DNA of 64,000 nt from Lepidurus packardi (lineage: Eukaryota > Arthropoda > Branchiopoda > Notostraca > Triopsidae): NCBI GenBank assembly GCA_023053545.1, contig JAKZAN010000002.1:1720375-1784374 (forward strand), in the 5' to 3' direction. The notes under the pieces were generated by a model that was not told the origin of the DNA, ran no database searches, and worked only from the letters and a program-made list of their open reading frames with translations. Both the position numbers and the translations under genes were made by a program. This document shows positions 1 to 13,170 of the stretch, one piece after another; position 1 is the stretch's first letter; each line of letters begins with the position of its first letter.

Positions 1-3000
1 GAGGTGCAGTGGCGTTCGTGGGTTATACAAATCGGATTTGAGCCACGTTTACCGGGTCCCCACATTCAAAAACACCGCGCTTCTTGCGTTCTCCTCATTC
101 ATTGGCTAATGATGACTTACGTGTTTTTGAAGCCAAGAAACATCCCTTTTGCTATTTTCTGTTCAGAAAGATGCCAAGAAGTGAAAATTACGTGATTTCA
201 GTAAATAACCCGAGGCAATTTAGGAATAAGAACCTTTGTATTAACTTATTAAATACGTTAAATTTAGTCGACGTTTTATTGATTTTAAATACAACTTCGT
301 AGTTTAGCTAAGAACAAGAATAGTCGCTTCGTTAAAACAGGTTGACGTGTAAATAAAATTGCAACCGGGAAGTGTTCCAGTATAGACCCACTTTTTGCCC
401 AAAAGTATCGGTAAAAACCGGTTTTTTACCTTAATCTCGAGATTGGAATCAGGCGATGAAGGCCTATAGACATTGATAGCCCTGATGGAGTAAACCGCTT
501 TAAGCCTTTACCAAAAGTACCAAAAGGCAGCACGGTTCCGTGTCATTTACTCCGTTATGCTTTGATGCAGCATAAAACCGCTCCTATAGGCTCTTGAGGA
601 GGAATCTTGTTTGTTGTTCTTACTCACTCTTTCGTAGAAGAGACAAACCTTTGCTGTTGGACTTCCGCGAACCTTTAAAAGCCAGTTTTACTTGAGAATT
701 TTACTTACAGCATGTCTCCCCGAGGCCCATATAAATACCATTTTGAAAAATTATTTACGAAACAGGCCTGAACAACTCCCCAGCTCCCGGGGAGGAACAT
801 TTCTGCATACCTAATGCGTTAGCTGTTCGCACAGAGCCTTGCATTATGCTACCCAAAGTTTACAATATTACCTGGGAAATTTGGTATTAATTCTTCCAAA
901 GTATAGTATTATGCTGGCAGTTTAGGCGGAAACGACATTGTAGATTGACAAGTGGGGAATCTGATAAGGGTGGCTTGACTTGAATCGGATTTTAATCTGC
1001 GAAACACGTAATCAAAAGCTCCCACGCTTGAATCTTTTACCATGTGTCACTTATTTCCACTTTATATTGTGGTTTCTCAAGTACCTACGTTATTTACTCA
1101 CTGCTTGCTTTAACATATCAAATCACAGGTTTACTGTATTGCCTAATTGGGTCTTGTTAACAAATCCAAAGAAGAATACTCTTGTCATTTCATTGTTATT
1201 CTGCCAAAAAATAAAAAGCGAACGAAAACTGACATGGGAAATACAGACAGCATAGCGGGTTTCGAGACCTCTCAGAGTGTATATAGTCACACCAGTTTGG
1301 GGGTGACTAAGGAACATGCGACACTCCCGCGAATTTCTGTTCGCTTGACATGACCCTTGTCGGCTTTTCATGCTTGCCTGCGTGCGTTCTGGAATATTAA
1401 GAGGAAGACTATGCTTATCTCTGTACACATTTGCATCGTCACTCAAGACCTTAACATGTCTTTTTCCCTGGCGTGTTAGGGACGCAGTTTTTTTTTTACC
1501 TTTACGCCAAACTGCACACAGAAAAATACAAACCTGTTCCCGGGGTTAAAATGGCCGGAAAACCGTGATCAGCTCCACTAAGGTCAGCCTGTATTTGAGT
1601 ATATTACAGCCTCTGTCCTAACCAAAAAAAATACCTTAAAAAACTGCATTCCTGTTGTTTTTGGGGTAAATATAAAAAATAGTAGGTTTTTTTATAGCAG
1701 GTTTTAGTTTACCCAGGCCTTGGGAGTACGGTTAGGAATCTGGAGGATTGGTTGGTTCGGGAGGTATAAAGCAAGTTTTGTGTATGAAATCTTTGGAAGG
1801 AGACGCCAGACGGCCGGCGATGGCCCTAAGCTTATAGCTAATTGACTCTGGCTGAATAGTTTTTACCTTTGGCCCCTTGCACACGCACCTGTGCGGTGTT
1901 TTGTTGAATTCGTGCGTATGTGCCTTGAAGGGGCATTGGTCAGGATGATGCTTGCAATCGGTTGGAATCATAGGTAAGGAAGGTGAGCAAGTGCCCGCAG
2001 GCGAAATAGTTGGAGTCGGATGTTTAGCGTACTTCCAGGATGTTTTAGGGGATTTCAATCAATTTTGTAATCTGAAAATAAACTCCCGTTTTATTGCTTC
2101 TGAATAGGATATTTTTGGTCCTTTCTATAAGCATTTTTGTATATATTTTTTTCGGTTTCAGATTGGAAACCGAACTTGTAGAGGGAAAAGGGTTTTGAAA
2201 TTAGGAAAAAGGGTGAGTTGAAAATTGTACCCTTTTCTTGTTGCCTGCAATCGGTTTAGGAAAAAATGAGCCTGCCATTTTGCGATGATTCGCTAACCGG
2301 TTAAACCGAAGATAATCAACAGATGACGGGACGGTATGAGAAATTGAGAGCAGCCCAGGATTGATTGTCCACTTCTTGTCGCACAACTTGCATTTTAGGG
2401 ACAGAAAATATAGATGGGCTTGTTAGAGGGTCATCATTTTGGTGATAGCCAACCCGGACTTGTTCAATGAAAGACGGTATAAAAAAATACTCAACACCCG
2501 GATCAAGTTTTTACCCATACTTTCAATAGTTTTATATACAGTATTTCCGATGTGGAGTCAAACATATAGTTTATATGGGCTGAAAAGGCTCCAATTAACA
2601 GTCTTAAATAGATCTCATGGATTAATTTGAACACAGTATGCTAGTGTGCTAAAGTAGCGCATGGTTTAACTGCATTTGGTTCATCTCAAGCCCCATCTCG
2701 TTGCACAAATCCGGTTTAGGCGGGCAGGGCAGTGGGAGGAATACCTTCGCAGTGTTGAAAGGACGATGATGATAGTAATGGGACGCAAACTTGCAAGGTT
2801 GACTTATTTGACAGATACATTACAAGACAAGTCACACAAGTGCAATGTCTCGTATCGTTAGGCTAATTGACTGAAAGATAGTTTTCATTGTGCTCACTCT
2901 CGAGTGGCTTCATTCAAGATAAGACGTATGCATGGCAAGAGGGCCATTGTTGGCCGTTGACCTGTAACGCTCCTTATGGACACCCAGCGAGTTCTTCCGC

Positions 3001-4714
3001 ATACTTCTGCTCATCCAACTTCGCTCGCTAATCAAGGAGATACCTGTCTAGCCTGTTGTGAGTATCCCCCACGCTCGACTCTTGCAGCATCCCCATCTAC
3101 TAATCTTCTTTGAAAGGCCCTTGACTTTATTTATCCTTTACGCTGGCCTGCATAATCCAGGTAAAAAAAATAAGTGAACCCATAGCGATTCGCTTACTAA
3201 GTAACAACGAGTTATTTATTTCTCCCTCGATGAAAGTGTCAGGCGGGAAGCGTTTGCTTAACAAAATAAAGGCTTTTTTTGGTTGATAAAGTGCCCAACC
3301 TTACTCAAAGCACCTGAAACCAGTTTAAAAAAGGCCGATTTATTGTCCAAGCAAAACGATTAACCTCAGAGTAGGTCAAAACAAGCAGTTGCACCATGAT
3401 TAAAGGCCTCGTTTATCCCATTGGCCGTTTTAGCTGACACTTTTTCTAAGAACCAAGGTCTGGCAAGCTTCCGCTGGTCGTTATCGTTTTCCCATCCCGG
3501 GTTTGTTTGACAAAATGCGGGGGTTTTGCTTTCTTAACCGTTGGCATTGGTGCGTTCCGGTACTTCGGACTTGTGACATGAAATGCCGGGAAGCTTTTTG
3601 CCCATCAGCATGGTTAGTTTCTACTGTAGACCAGTCGCCTTTCGCTACCCCGGATTGGTGGAATGAAGCGCCGGCAAGCTTATCGACTGTCCGTTCTTCC
3701 TGTTGTTAAGTGTACCCCGGACTTGTTGGACAACAACCGGGTAAAAAAAAGGGTTAGAATAAAAAGTCAATCACGTTATCTTCGATAATAATTTATTGTA
3801 ACTATGTCGTCACTCCACATGCGCTCCGAAAAAAATGTCATTGGACTGCACCCTCGAGTCATACTAGAAGTATTTGCCGGTCCCTTTCGCTTCAAATTAT
3901 TTCCGAAACAAGAGTTTCGCCAAGGTTTAAGTCAAGTCTTGGTCTCAAGGTAAAAAGGTCAAGAAAAAGGGGATTCATTGGTCGACAAAGAAATTCACCA
4001 AATACATTAAAAATAGTAATAATAATAATGATAACAACAAAAAGTCGTATAGCGGAGTCGCGTCCAAATCGTATGTACAAAATACTAGATAGATTTCCAG
4101 CTGTCCCTTGCACTGTTCGGGTCGGTTTGTCTTTTATGTACAGGAGTGAAACATTTAAACAAGTCGCGTCGCCCGCAACGTCTTTTTTTAAAAGTAAATA
4201 TTGGTCCAGTCCTAATGGTTTGCATGTCTTATCGTATAGCGTCCGTTCAAAGTCTTTTGGGTCGGTCGGTCGGTCCTTTTCTGAGACAGACGAGTCAACG
4301 TCCTGAAAGAACTGGACGAATACGTCCAAGTCCTTCCCAACTAAGTTTTCGTTTCGTTTCGTTCCGTATCGGGGTCTGGGTCACACAAGTCATGGGTCCC
4401 AAAGTCAATAAAACTCGTCCCTGGTCCCTAACGCCTTTGAGCATAACAATAGAATAATAAATAAGTTCGTTTTCTTAAGGTTAAGAGAATTTTTTTCTGG
4501 GGGAAGAGGGACAAACATTGGCAGGAATGGAGCTGTTGGGGTAAAAAGTTACGCAAACTTTTGTAACGAAAAAAGGGAAATAAGCTAACTATAAAATCGA
4601 TTTGACGAACGGCCCAAAATAATGTCCAGCACTATTTGGGTTCGTGACTGTAATGGTTTGGTTCGCTTCGCGTCTTCGTTAAAGATTTGATGGCTTGGGG
4701 ATGAGGTCCTGCAT
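1..4714. other. Gene-poor intergenic region
   Basis: No open frame here resembles a protein I recognise, and none joins into exons with convincing splice sites. The longest frame, about 145 codons on the minus strand around 3892-4329, has low-complexity isoleucine runs and no domain signature. The stretch holds degenerate CCGGACTTGT-type repeats, described separately at 3455-3745, and A/T homopolymer runs. Distal regulatory sequence for the downstream ZP gene could lie here, but nothing in the sequence shows it. Confidence 0.6.
3455..3745. repeat. Degenerate repeats with CCGG-type short inverted ends
   Basis: The motif C(C/T)GGCAAGCTT or CCGGGAAGCTT occurs three times (about 3461, 3587 and 3671). 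It alternates with CCGGACTTG/CCGGATTGG segments that are closed by a nearby CCGGG or GCGGG, for example CCCCGGACTTGTTGG...ACCGGG at 3714-3740. The units are diverged and uneven in length, so this looks like an old tandem or nested repeat. The related string CCCGGACTTGTTCAA appears at about 2454, so the family is dispersed. Confidence 0.5.
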
Positions 4715-7700
4715 TTAGAAGTGGCTCTTCTTGTGGCCGAAGACTGGGTTCTCGTAAGAGACTAAAGACCGGTCCATGCCTCCTAGCGACCGGTGACGGA
4801 TGCAGAGGAAGGCGGACAGTAGACAGGAGATGACCAGGATGGCTAACAAGACTACCAAGGTAGCCGCGAAGCCGGGTGACGTCATGCAAATGAGGCCGTC
4901 GCTTTCGCGTGAAGGGAAGACGATGGTCGTAGTGTTGTCTTTGGTTTGTTCCAGAGCAAAGGTCAGGTCACCAGTGGACACGACTTGGATGATGCGGTTG
5001 ATGCCAACGTCGGTTTCTTGGTCTTGACTGACGTCACGCTTGGTGCGGCGTTCATCGCGAGGGCGGGCGATGCGTTCAGCAGCATAGGCGGCTCCGCCAG
5101 CGGGACGCGGTTCGATGCCGTAGCCAGGCTGTTGGGGAGCTTCACTTGCGCATTGATCGGGACACTGGTAGCGGCAGATCTGGATGGTACATTGGAAGTG
5201 GACTTCCATGGAGTCGGGGAATTTGAAGGCTTGGAAGTGAGCGTAAGAAAGGACAGAGGCCGAGGCGCCAAAGTTCTTTATCTTAGTGAATCGAGACATG
5301 AGTTTCGGGCGGGTGACACAGCCGCGTTGGTCGACCAATTGGATGGGAGCGCGTTTACCGTCATGGGCCATGCAGTTGCGGACCAGCATGTCGAATTTGT
5401 TGTCGTCGTCTTTGATAGCGAGGACCATGGTCATGGTCTGACCGATCTTGACCAAGCCGGAAACTTCAGAAGCCCATGGACCCTTTCCGACTTGGATCTG
5501 CATCCAGCAACCGACGTTATCACCGGCAAAGTCGGCGCGAACGACATCGAGCATATCAACGGGGAAGGGGCGGAAGGTGACGGACTTCTCGTACTGATCG
5601 TGCCATGTGCATCGGAGTTTGCGGGCTTGATCCCAGACTTCTTGGACCTGAGGGTCGTATTGGATGATGATGGTATTTTCGAAGAAGGTACCGGAACCGG
5701 ATTGGGAGCCGTAGCCATACAGACCGTTTTCGGTGTTGCCGGTAGTTCCGCAGGTGTTGATGCTGATGTCAAAGTTGGCGGAAGTGCGACCTAAGCCGGC
5801 GGGTAAGTGGACGCAGTTGACGTTTGAGTAGTGGCCCTTGGAGAAGATGATGCCATAGAAGGGTTTATCGAATTCAATGTACACTTTCATCAAGTTCTTC
5901 TCGCATTTGACGTCCAGAGAAGAGATCTTGGGCATCTCGGGCATGGGTGCGGGCCAAGGTTCGGCAGGCGCTGCAACGGGAGTTTGGTAAGACGCGGCAG
6001 GGGCAGAACCAGCTTGGTAGTCTACGGGTGGAGGAGGCGGTCTAGCATAGTTGGCGGGTTGAGCGGCAGGGGCAGGTCCTTGGTAAGCTGGTTGAGCGGC
6101 AGCTGGAGGCCCTTGGTAAGAAGGCTGCGGAGCAGGAGGGGGACCTTGGTAGGCGGGTTGAGGCGCTGGGGGAGGAGGTCCTTGGTAGCCTTGAGCAAGA
6201 GGTGGGGGAGGAGGTCCTTGTTGGTAGGTAGATGGAGGAGGTCCTTGTTGGTAAGGTCCTTGTTGGGGAGGAGCACCGCCTTGGTAGTTCGGCTGAGGAG
6301 CCGGGGCAGGTCCTTGTTGGTAGGCGGGTTGGGGAAGGGGAGGAGCTTGTTCATAGTGTTGAGGACCATGCTGCGGGCCTGGCTGGTAGACGGGAACTTG
6401 GACAGCGGGAGCAGCCTGATAACCAGCGTTAGCGGGTCTCGGTTGAGCATAACTGGGCTGAGGTTGAGGGCGAGGAGGAGGCTTGTTGTAAGACTGATTG
6501 GGAGGTTTGGGCAAAGTAGGCAGCACTACGCTGTTCGGCAAAACGGGAACGGGTAGCGGCACTGGGATCGGTTGCTGAGGGTACGCTTGAGGTGGCGGTC
6601 CATGGTAGGACGGAGGTGGAGGATGCGGTTCCCCGCCGTACCCTCCTGAAGGTGGAGGGTGTGCCACTACATGACCTCCATAACCCGGGTTGTGATCTTC
6701 CACATGTCCGCTCTCTAACGCGATCTGGTCTTCATCTTCATGATCGACTCGGTCTTGTGCGTCTTGTGAATGTTCATCGGCTGCTTGAGCTACAGCTTGC
6801 ACAACGGCGACTTTCTCTTTAACTTCCTCCGCAGCTAGAGCCACCTGCCAAGAAAAAAAAGTCATCAGTTTTTTTTAAAAAGAGAAAAGGATGTTTTGAT
6901 TTGAAACGCCGACGTTGAGTTATATCTGTGCCAGGAGTAGTCGAACGTGACTTCGCAAAATTGAGTCCCAACATACCCCAGGAAGGTCCTTCCTATGAGG
7001 AAAAGAATCCTCCTCTTTTTCTTCCCGTTCTCCGTCGTCCCCCAGGTATGCTGACCGGCTGACCGACTGTCGGTTTTCTCAATGAGAAGGGGAACGGCTG
7101 TGAACTTGAATAGGTACGGGGCCGCGTAACGGGATCTTGTGCTCCGGGCCCAAAGTGATGGAGCGCTTCTTCCCCCCCTGTGGCGTTCCTTTTCTGTGGC
7201 ATGCGGCCTCGCTCCCCTGTACCAAAACCCCCCTTGATTGTTAAATCCAACAGCAGGGTTTTCGTACACTGCTACACTGCACGGCTTTTTAGCTAATGCA
7301 TTTCAGAGAACTTGTCAGAGTTCACCGGAAGACCGAAATAGCTTCCTGAAAGTGAGAAAGAGCCGAACTTCTTAGCGCACTGTCGCTCTGGATCCGAAAT
7401 CCTTGGGAAGATTTTCAATTCTCGGGAATCCATAAGAAAGGAGATCAATCAAGCTGTTTCGGCGTCTTCTCGCCTCTTTTGGCGGCTAGAAAATCTATTA
7501 ACCGAGAGATTGGAGCTTGGTCAGTAGAGCGTGGTTATCTAAGCAGACCATCCCAAGAACAAAAACGAAAAAAGACACGAAGGCACCTTCCCGCGGCACC
7601 TGCGCGTTGAAAACTGGTTCTTGGGATAGTGATCAGCACCCTAATTAGCGTGTCAGGAGGAGGAGGCGGCGATCAGTTGTCTATGATTTCCCAGATATTA

Positions 7701-8635
7701 ACGGTTAAAGAAGTTTTTCGCAGGCTTGTCACGCGCGGTCAGGAAGGCTTGGTTCGCTCCCCTCCAGGACAAGGAATGCAATAACAGAGCAGGTGACCTA
7801 AATTCGGAGTCCTTCCACCTCCCCCCTTACCTGAAGCGCTCTTCTGCAGCCGGCAGGCATGTTGAGACCTCCCCGGGACGTACGTGGGGAGACATGCGGT
7901 ACTTGGCTTACCCATACATTACGCACCGCACCGCACGGCACGGATCGGTCGGGTCGCATTTACGTAATGCCAGAAAGACCCGGAGTCTTCTGACTCCCAC
8001 AGGGGGATCAAGCTGCCTCTAGGACATGGTGGATCCCGGCTTCCCGTTAGAACTCAAGTGTAACGGTCAATCGTATGCATACCCGGTACCTAACCAGCCG
8101 CTAGACAGGCCGTGCTCATCGTTCCTTACTGTTGGCACGTTGCGAAATTTTCCAACCAAGCAGCCGTCTAAAACTGGTTCTCTTCCCCTTCATCTGTCTG
8201 CGTCTTTTATTTTTTCGGGGTTATGCTCATATAAATAGAAAACCTGTCGCTGTCTACCGTTAGCTTCTTAGGCTCGTCCGATAGGATCAGTTCGTGTGTA
8301 AAACCTGTCTGAAGCTGAGAAAGGACCTTGACCGTCATCCTGAAGTCTTCACACCTGCAGGGTTCTTCAACGCGTTCTTTGGTCTCACGTTCAGTGGGAC
8401 TACGTGACGTCACGGAGTCTAGTGTAAAGTTGGTGGATTTTTTTTTGCCATCAGGAAGAAAAAGGGATTTTAAGGAGCAGATGCGCGGGGGGTTCTTTTG
8501 GCACCCCGAAACTCAGTCACCAGGCCAATTCTAACGCTCAAACGATTCCTTGGCAGCAAAATATACCACAAAGTTGCAGCTTCTACTTACCCCTAGTACC
8601 ACCAAAGTGGCGATGAAAACAAAACTACACTTCAT
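4715..8635 (-). CDS. ZP-domain transmembrane protein with proline-rich repeats
   Basis: Two exons give 724 residues. Exon 1 (8635-8591) encodes exactly the signal-peptide start MKCSFVFIATLVVLG and ends at GTAAGT. After a 1.75-kb intron, exon 2 (6844-4715) follows a TTGGCAG acceptor and continues VALAAEEVKEK in phase 0, completing the signal peptide. Residues ~60-310 are proline-rich, with repeated YQQGPP and YQGPPP units. Residues ~322-580 form a cysteine-containing ZP domain ending CQYQCPDQC-like (here CRYQCPDQC). A furin-type RRTKR lies near residue 613. A single membrane helix at ~668-692 is followed by a short tail ending YENPVFGHKKSHF. This layout is that of apical-matrix/cuticle ZP proteins of arthropods (dusky/miniature/cuticlin type), which polymerise at the apical surface of epidermis after cleavage. 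The exact orthologue is not decided. The antisense frames over the repeats are shadows. Confidence 0.88.
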
Positions 8636-11228
8636 CGTGGGTGTGTATCCAAACCTGCAAGGGGAAATTGGATAATGAATACCAACGAAACAGCAAGTCT
8701 TGATTTTTTTTATGAATACGGGTCGTATCTCGGTCCCAAATTTAAGGCAAAAATTTCCGTATGAACCCATGACCCGTATGCCTCTCGACAGCATGCAAAG
8801 AGGCATAAGGGGACAAAAGGGTGGGGTACGATTTGGATTCTGCACCAACCCAAAATAGAGAGTACATGGAGTACCGATTCTTGCGAACATTTTTCAGAAA
8901 GTGAATTTTTTGTAATAAATTTTCGGATTTGGAGCACTGGATGATTTCCAACTTTTCGCGCACTTCGTGAAAATCCTGTTGCGGGGCAAAAAGACACTCC
9001 GTACTAGTAGTATTTCACGTACCCTTACCTGTAAAAAGAAACACACGGACGGTTTGAAAATCTCCAAAGATTGCAGACAACCACTGGGTCTCGCTGCTAC
9101 CCAAGAATTGCACTGAATGGACAAACCGAGGTCCTTGTCACTGTTTGGGATTCTAGTCGAATTCCCGCACTTCGATGGATGAAGAAGGAAGGTTGCTTGT
9201 TGGTCGAATGCTGGTCGACAATGTAATGATGTTCCTGACTGGAATGCCACGAGACTTTATAGCCTGAACGACTCGGCGTACGGGAGAAGAGCGCCCAGCA
9301 GGGAGAAAGAAGGAAAAAGGGGGCGGGAAGGACGCTTTTACCCAAGACTTCGCTGCTTGTGCTATTCGAAAAGGACAAGGATGACCCGGTACCGCGGTAC
9401 GCTTTCGGTCGGAGCGCGGGGGGAAAGCAAAGGTATAGGCTATAGGCAAAGGCAAAGGCAAGGCAAAAGGGCCTTAGATGTATGTAAGCTCGTCTCCCCT
9501 ATTCTCTGGGTTCTCTCTCTTCTCTCTCTTTCTGGCTCCCAAGCTCAGGTATATGCGAGTCGGGTACGAGATACAGTTAAAGGCTGGGAGCCAAAAATGG
9601 TTCTCTTCCTTCCAGTTGCCAGTGGATCGCCAAAGGAAACCGGCCAAAGTGGTGCTCATGGCAAAGTTAAGGAACCGCTTGCTTTGGCCGCGAGAAAAAG
9701 GGCCCTTAATCCGAGTTGACTTGTTCTTCTTCAGTCTTCTATTCTTTTTCTCATTGCCGTTACCGAAAATATCGGGATCGGGGGCGAGAAATTACGGACC
9801 TTTCCGGACAGGATTGTTCATTGGCACTCGGGGGCCTGTTCATAAACTCGGCATTCCTTTTCCGGTACAGGAAAGACGAGAAAGCTTTTATTTCCATGTC
9901 CAGTTGTTGGTGTGGGTGGGCCGGGGATGTTTCTCTCTTTTTTTCTATTAAGAATGCTTTAATGCCCCTTACTGTGCAATGGCGGAAGATGGATGAGGGA
10001 CACTGTAACTTCAGGCCTTAATTTAGAAGACTGTGAGTATTCGGAGCAAGGGATTGAACAGAATGTTAGGGAAGATGGAAATGTTAACAATGGATTTGGG
10101 AAGGTGAGACTGAGATCACTGAGTTGGTGCAAGAATAAGAAGAGGTCAAAAGCATGGATGATTGTTGGCAGAATGCCTTTGCCTATACACGTTTTGGCAG
10201 GGGGACATGGGAAGGAATCAGGCTAAGGACATGTAAGAACGATTTGTATAGGGAAGTGCCTGCGTCGTGCCCAAAACGTTGGGTGCGGAATAATATATAT
10301 ATATGAAGAAGCTTTGCTGAGATCCGAGCTGTGTTGGTCTTGCCATGTCTATCCACTGGGTTCCCATCCCATTTTAGCCTATCTTTTTTCATTATTGCTG
10401 GCTTCCCCTTAATAAACCGGCTTTCGAGTACTCGGTAGCGTTATGCACCTCTAACACGCCACGCAACAACGAAAACTCCTCAAACGTTCGCAAAAGTTTG
10501 CGTTATGATTGGCGTGTATGTATACAGCGCATGAAAAACGTTCAACCTTCATTTTTAACCACATGGTAAAATGGAGCTTTAAAAACGTTCGCTAGAAACG
10601 GGCCCCTTAAGTTAAGAGTGGTGCTAAAGCAGGATGTCATTTAGTGTAATGTATTATAGCCTAAAAACCTTTATAAAAACTGTCCTCCTTCTGCGTTGTG
10701 TGTAGAGAAGCCGCATTCACCACTCCTTGTTTCTAGCCTTTCTCCAACAAAAACCACATTGTTTCGCAACTGGATTGTGAAGCCGTATACTTCATTTCTT
10801 CCATCTTCCTCGCCGCTCAAACAAGTCAACAAGCAAAACGTTCGAAAAGTGGATGTAGGTCTCGCTCTACCTCAGCTTCAACGGCCCCCTGCCCCACAGT
10901 CGGCGCATTGAAAACCCTTTAAATATTCTAAGTACTTTAGTTGAGTGCGCTTCGTTAGAACTTCGCAGCTGAACAGTTTCGTAGGCAAACTTCCTGCAAT
11001 TCAAAGGAAAGTTCTTTGCTCCAGTTCTCATGCATTATGATACCGGCGACAGCAGGTGATCTTCGATACATCTCGACTCTTATACGTGCAATATCGGACT
11101 CGGTCGGATCGATCTTGAGCCAACCCCTTTAGCTTGGAACCTGTCCAGTGTGTTTTGATGGATCTATTAGATGAGCCACCTACGAGAATCTTCTCAATAA
11201 AAAGAAGGGAGAGGAGGGCTAAAGTGTC

Positions 11229-11253
11229 AAGGAACCATAACCTATGGTTCCTT
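11229..11253. repeat. Perfect 11-bp hairpin
   Basis: AAGGAACCATA and its exact reverse complement TATGGTTCCTT are separated by three bases (ACC). It is isolated in non-coding DNA. Nothing around it suggests a transcription unit, so a role as terminator or RNA is not claimed. Confidence 0.6.
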
Positions 11254-12754
11254 TTGAAGCTTCCTTTTGAATTCTGGAAGATTTGGACTCAACAAAAGCC
11301 GTTTTTACCGTAAAGGGATATTTAGTGTTGTTTGACCTGATATAGTACCAGTACCGTCCTTTGACCTGTTTGAAAGGGGTTGTTTGAGGCTTCTGTTGCT
11401 TCTCTGGGTCGTCCCGTTAATCACTTAACTTGGTGGAAGTCTTTTGAGGGAAGAAAACGGTGATTTGGTAAAGTTTTTTTTTCTACTCCGCAACATTCTT
11501 TCGGTGGGAATATTATATAGCTTGTCGGTTGCGGTTTCCGCATTAGGGAACGTGTATGCTCTACATAGTATGCCGGGGAAAATGCTTCACATGGACCCGG
11601 CCAAATCGCTGCCTTTTTTCAGGGGAAAGCTGGAATTGAATAAAAAAAGGAGATATGAGGGTTCTAAAAGGCATAATTTTCCCACGTTTTGGCCAGTTTC
11701 TCATCATTTCCCCATTTGGAAACACGTACTTACCAATGTTTCCCTGCTAATGAAGCATAGTACAAACCGCGGTTAGATTTTGATATCACAGCCTTCTCCA
11801 ACGCCGATTTCTTAAACAAACCATCGTGTGCATGAAAAAACTGCTTCCTATGGTCAACTTTTGGTTTTGAGACTTTGTAGGTTATCAAAATGGTAATCTA
11901 GACCCCATGTTCCCTTTAGGAGAGAAAACTTTTTCCGGCTTTTTACACGAAACCAAAGAAGATTGATTAGTAATTGAAAAAGTATTGTCGGCCTTATTTG
12001 GTCTCGGAGTACTAGACCAACCACGATTTTGAGTTCCGTTTTTTCTATTTTTTTTTCTAAATTTTTAAAAAGCGTTTAGCATTGATGAAAGTCTACTTTG
12101 TAAATTAGCATTTTGCGTGATCCTGTGTTTTTTTCTGCTTTTTTGGCTTCTTTATCACTCCTGTCAACAGTAAAAGGCGTCAGACAGCTCAAAGAATGTT
12201 GGTGGTCAGCGAATGAAGAAGGCTGTTCAAGTGTTCATGAAACTCTTGCTATTATCAGGAATATTTATGGGTGCGGTTAGTGCCGTTTTCTCCGTTTGTT
12301 CTTCTATGGCTCAACTCTTCGTTTCATTGGCAGAAAACGTTCGAAAATTGCACACGCGCCGGGCTCGGGGACCTTCCCTTAAGGTTCTATAGAGTTGTAA
12401 TGAAATTAAATTTTCTGCTCAATTTTCTCTTTAATGACGTACAATTTCTTTATGTAGTTTTCATGTCAGCGAATAGTGAATGGTTACAAAGAAACAGGAG
12501 TTGTAAATCGTCGGGAAACTTTGATCTAAGAAGAAGAAGAGAAACTTAATTTGCTTAAATTACGCAGGAACAACTAGTTTTTACTTGCAAACTTAGCTCT
12601 TGTGTTTTATGTCTGATTTAGGAGTCCAACAATGAAACTGGAACAGTCTTCCAGTAAGAAAGTACCTGTTTGCACCACAGTTTAGAGAGTTGCAATAGGG
12701 TTGAAATTTGTTGATATATTCATTGTTTGTAGCAGTATACCGTGGCCTTCTATA

Positions 12755-13170
12755 CCTGCGCAGCTAACGCTACAGGCAACAACAATGAAATGTGAAGTGT
12801 CATTTTCTCCCCTATTGGTCTATATAGGGTGTTTCTGTTCATTATTTCCTGTTGGCATATGGTAACTTAGTTTTTCAGTTGTTTTGTGGTAGCGCACAGC
12901 TACTATAAAACAGCAAAACCTGCGCGGTTAGATTGCATTCAACAACAATGAAATGTGAAGCGTCATCTTCTCCCCGCTTGGTCTATATAGGAAATTCCTT
13001 TTTATTGTTGGCTGTTGCCCTATACGCTAACTTGAGTGTTCGAGTTGTTGTTGTCGTAGCGCACAGTTGTCCTCGAACCTGCGCGGTGAGATTACAGTCA
13101 ACAACAATGAAATTTCAGTCATTTTCTCCCTCTTGATGGAAGTAGGCAGTTCCATTTCATTGTTGGAAGG
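12755..13170. repeat. Three-copy tandem repeat, unit about 160 bp
   Basis: The marker string AACAACAATGAAAT starts at 12778, 12941 and 13100, giving spacings of 163 and 159 bp. Each copy also carries a preceding CCTGCGC(A/G)G, then TCATTTTCTCCC or a close variant, and (in copies 1 and 2) TGGTCTATATAGG. Between copies lies a GTTG...GTAGCGCACAG segment. Copies differ by many substitutions and the third ends early, so this is an old local duplication. The short open frame over copies 2-3 (12933-13136) is just repeat sequence. Confidence 0.8.

Noticed and set aside
3892..4329. 145-codon minus-strand frame
   Set aside because: Low-complexity isoleucine run, no domain, no splice partners; most likely chance.
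4946..6556. Long plus-strand open frames (282 and 241 codons) over the ZP gene
   Set aside because: They are antisense to the ZP coding exon; their arginine/leucine/glycine-rich composition is what the reverse of a proline-rich repeat gives, and they have no domain.
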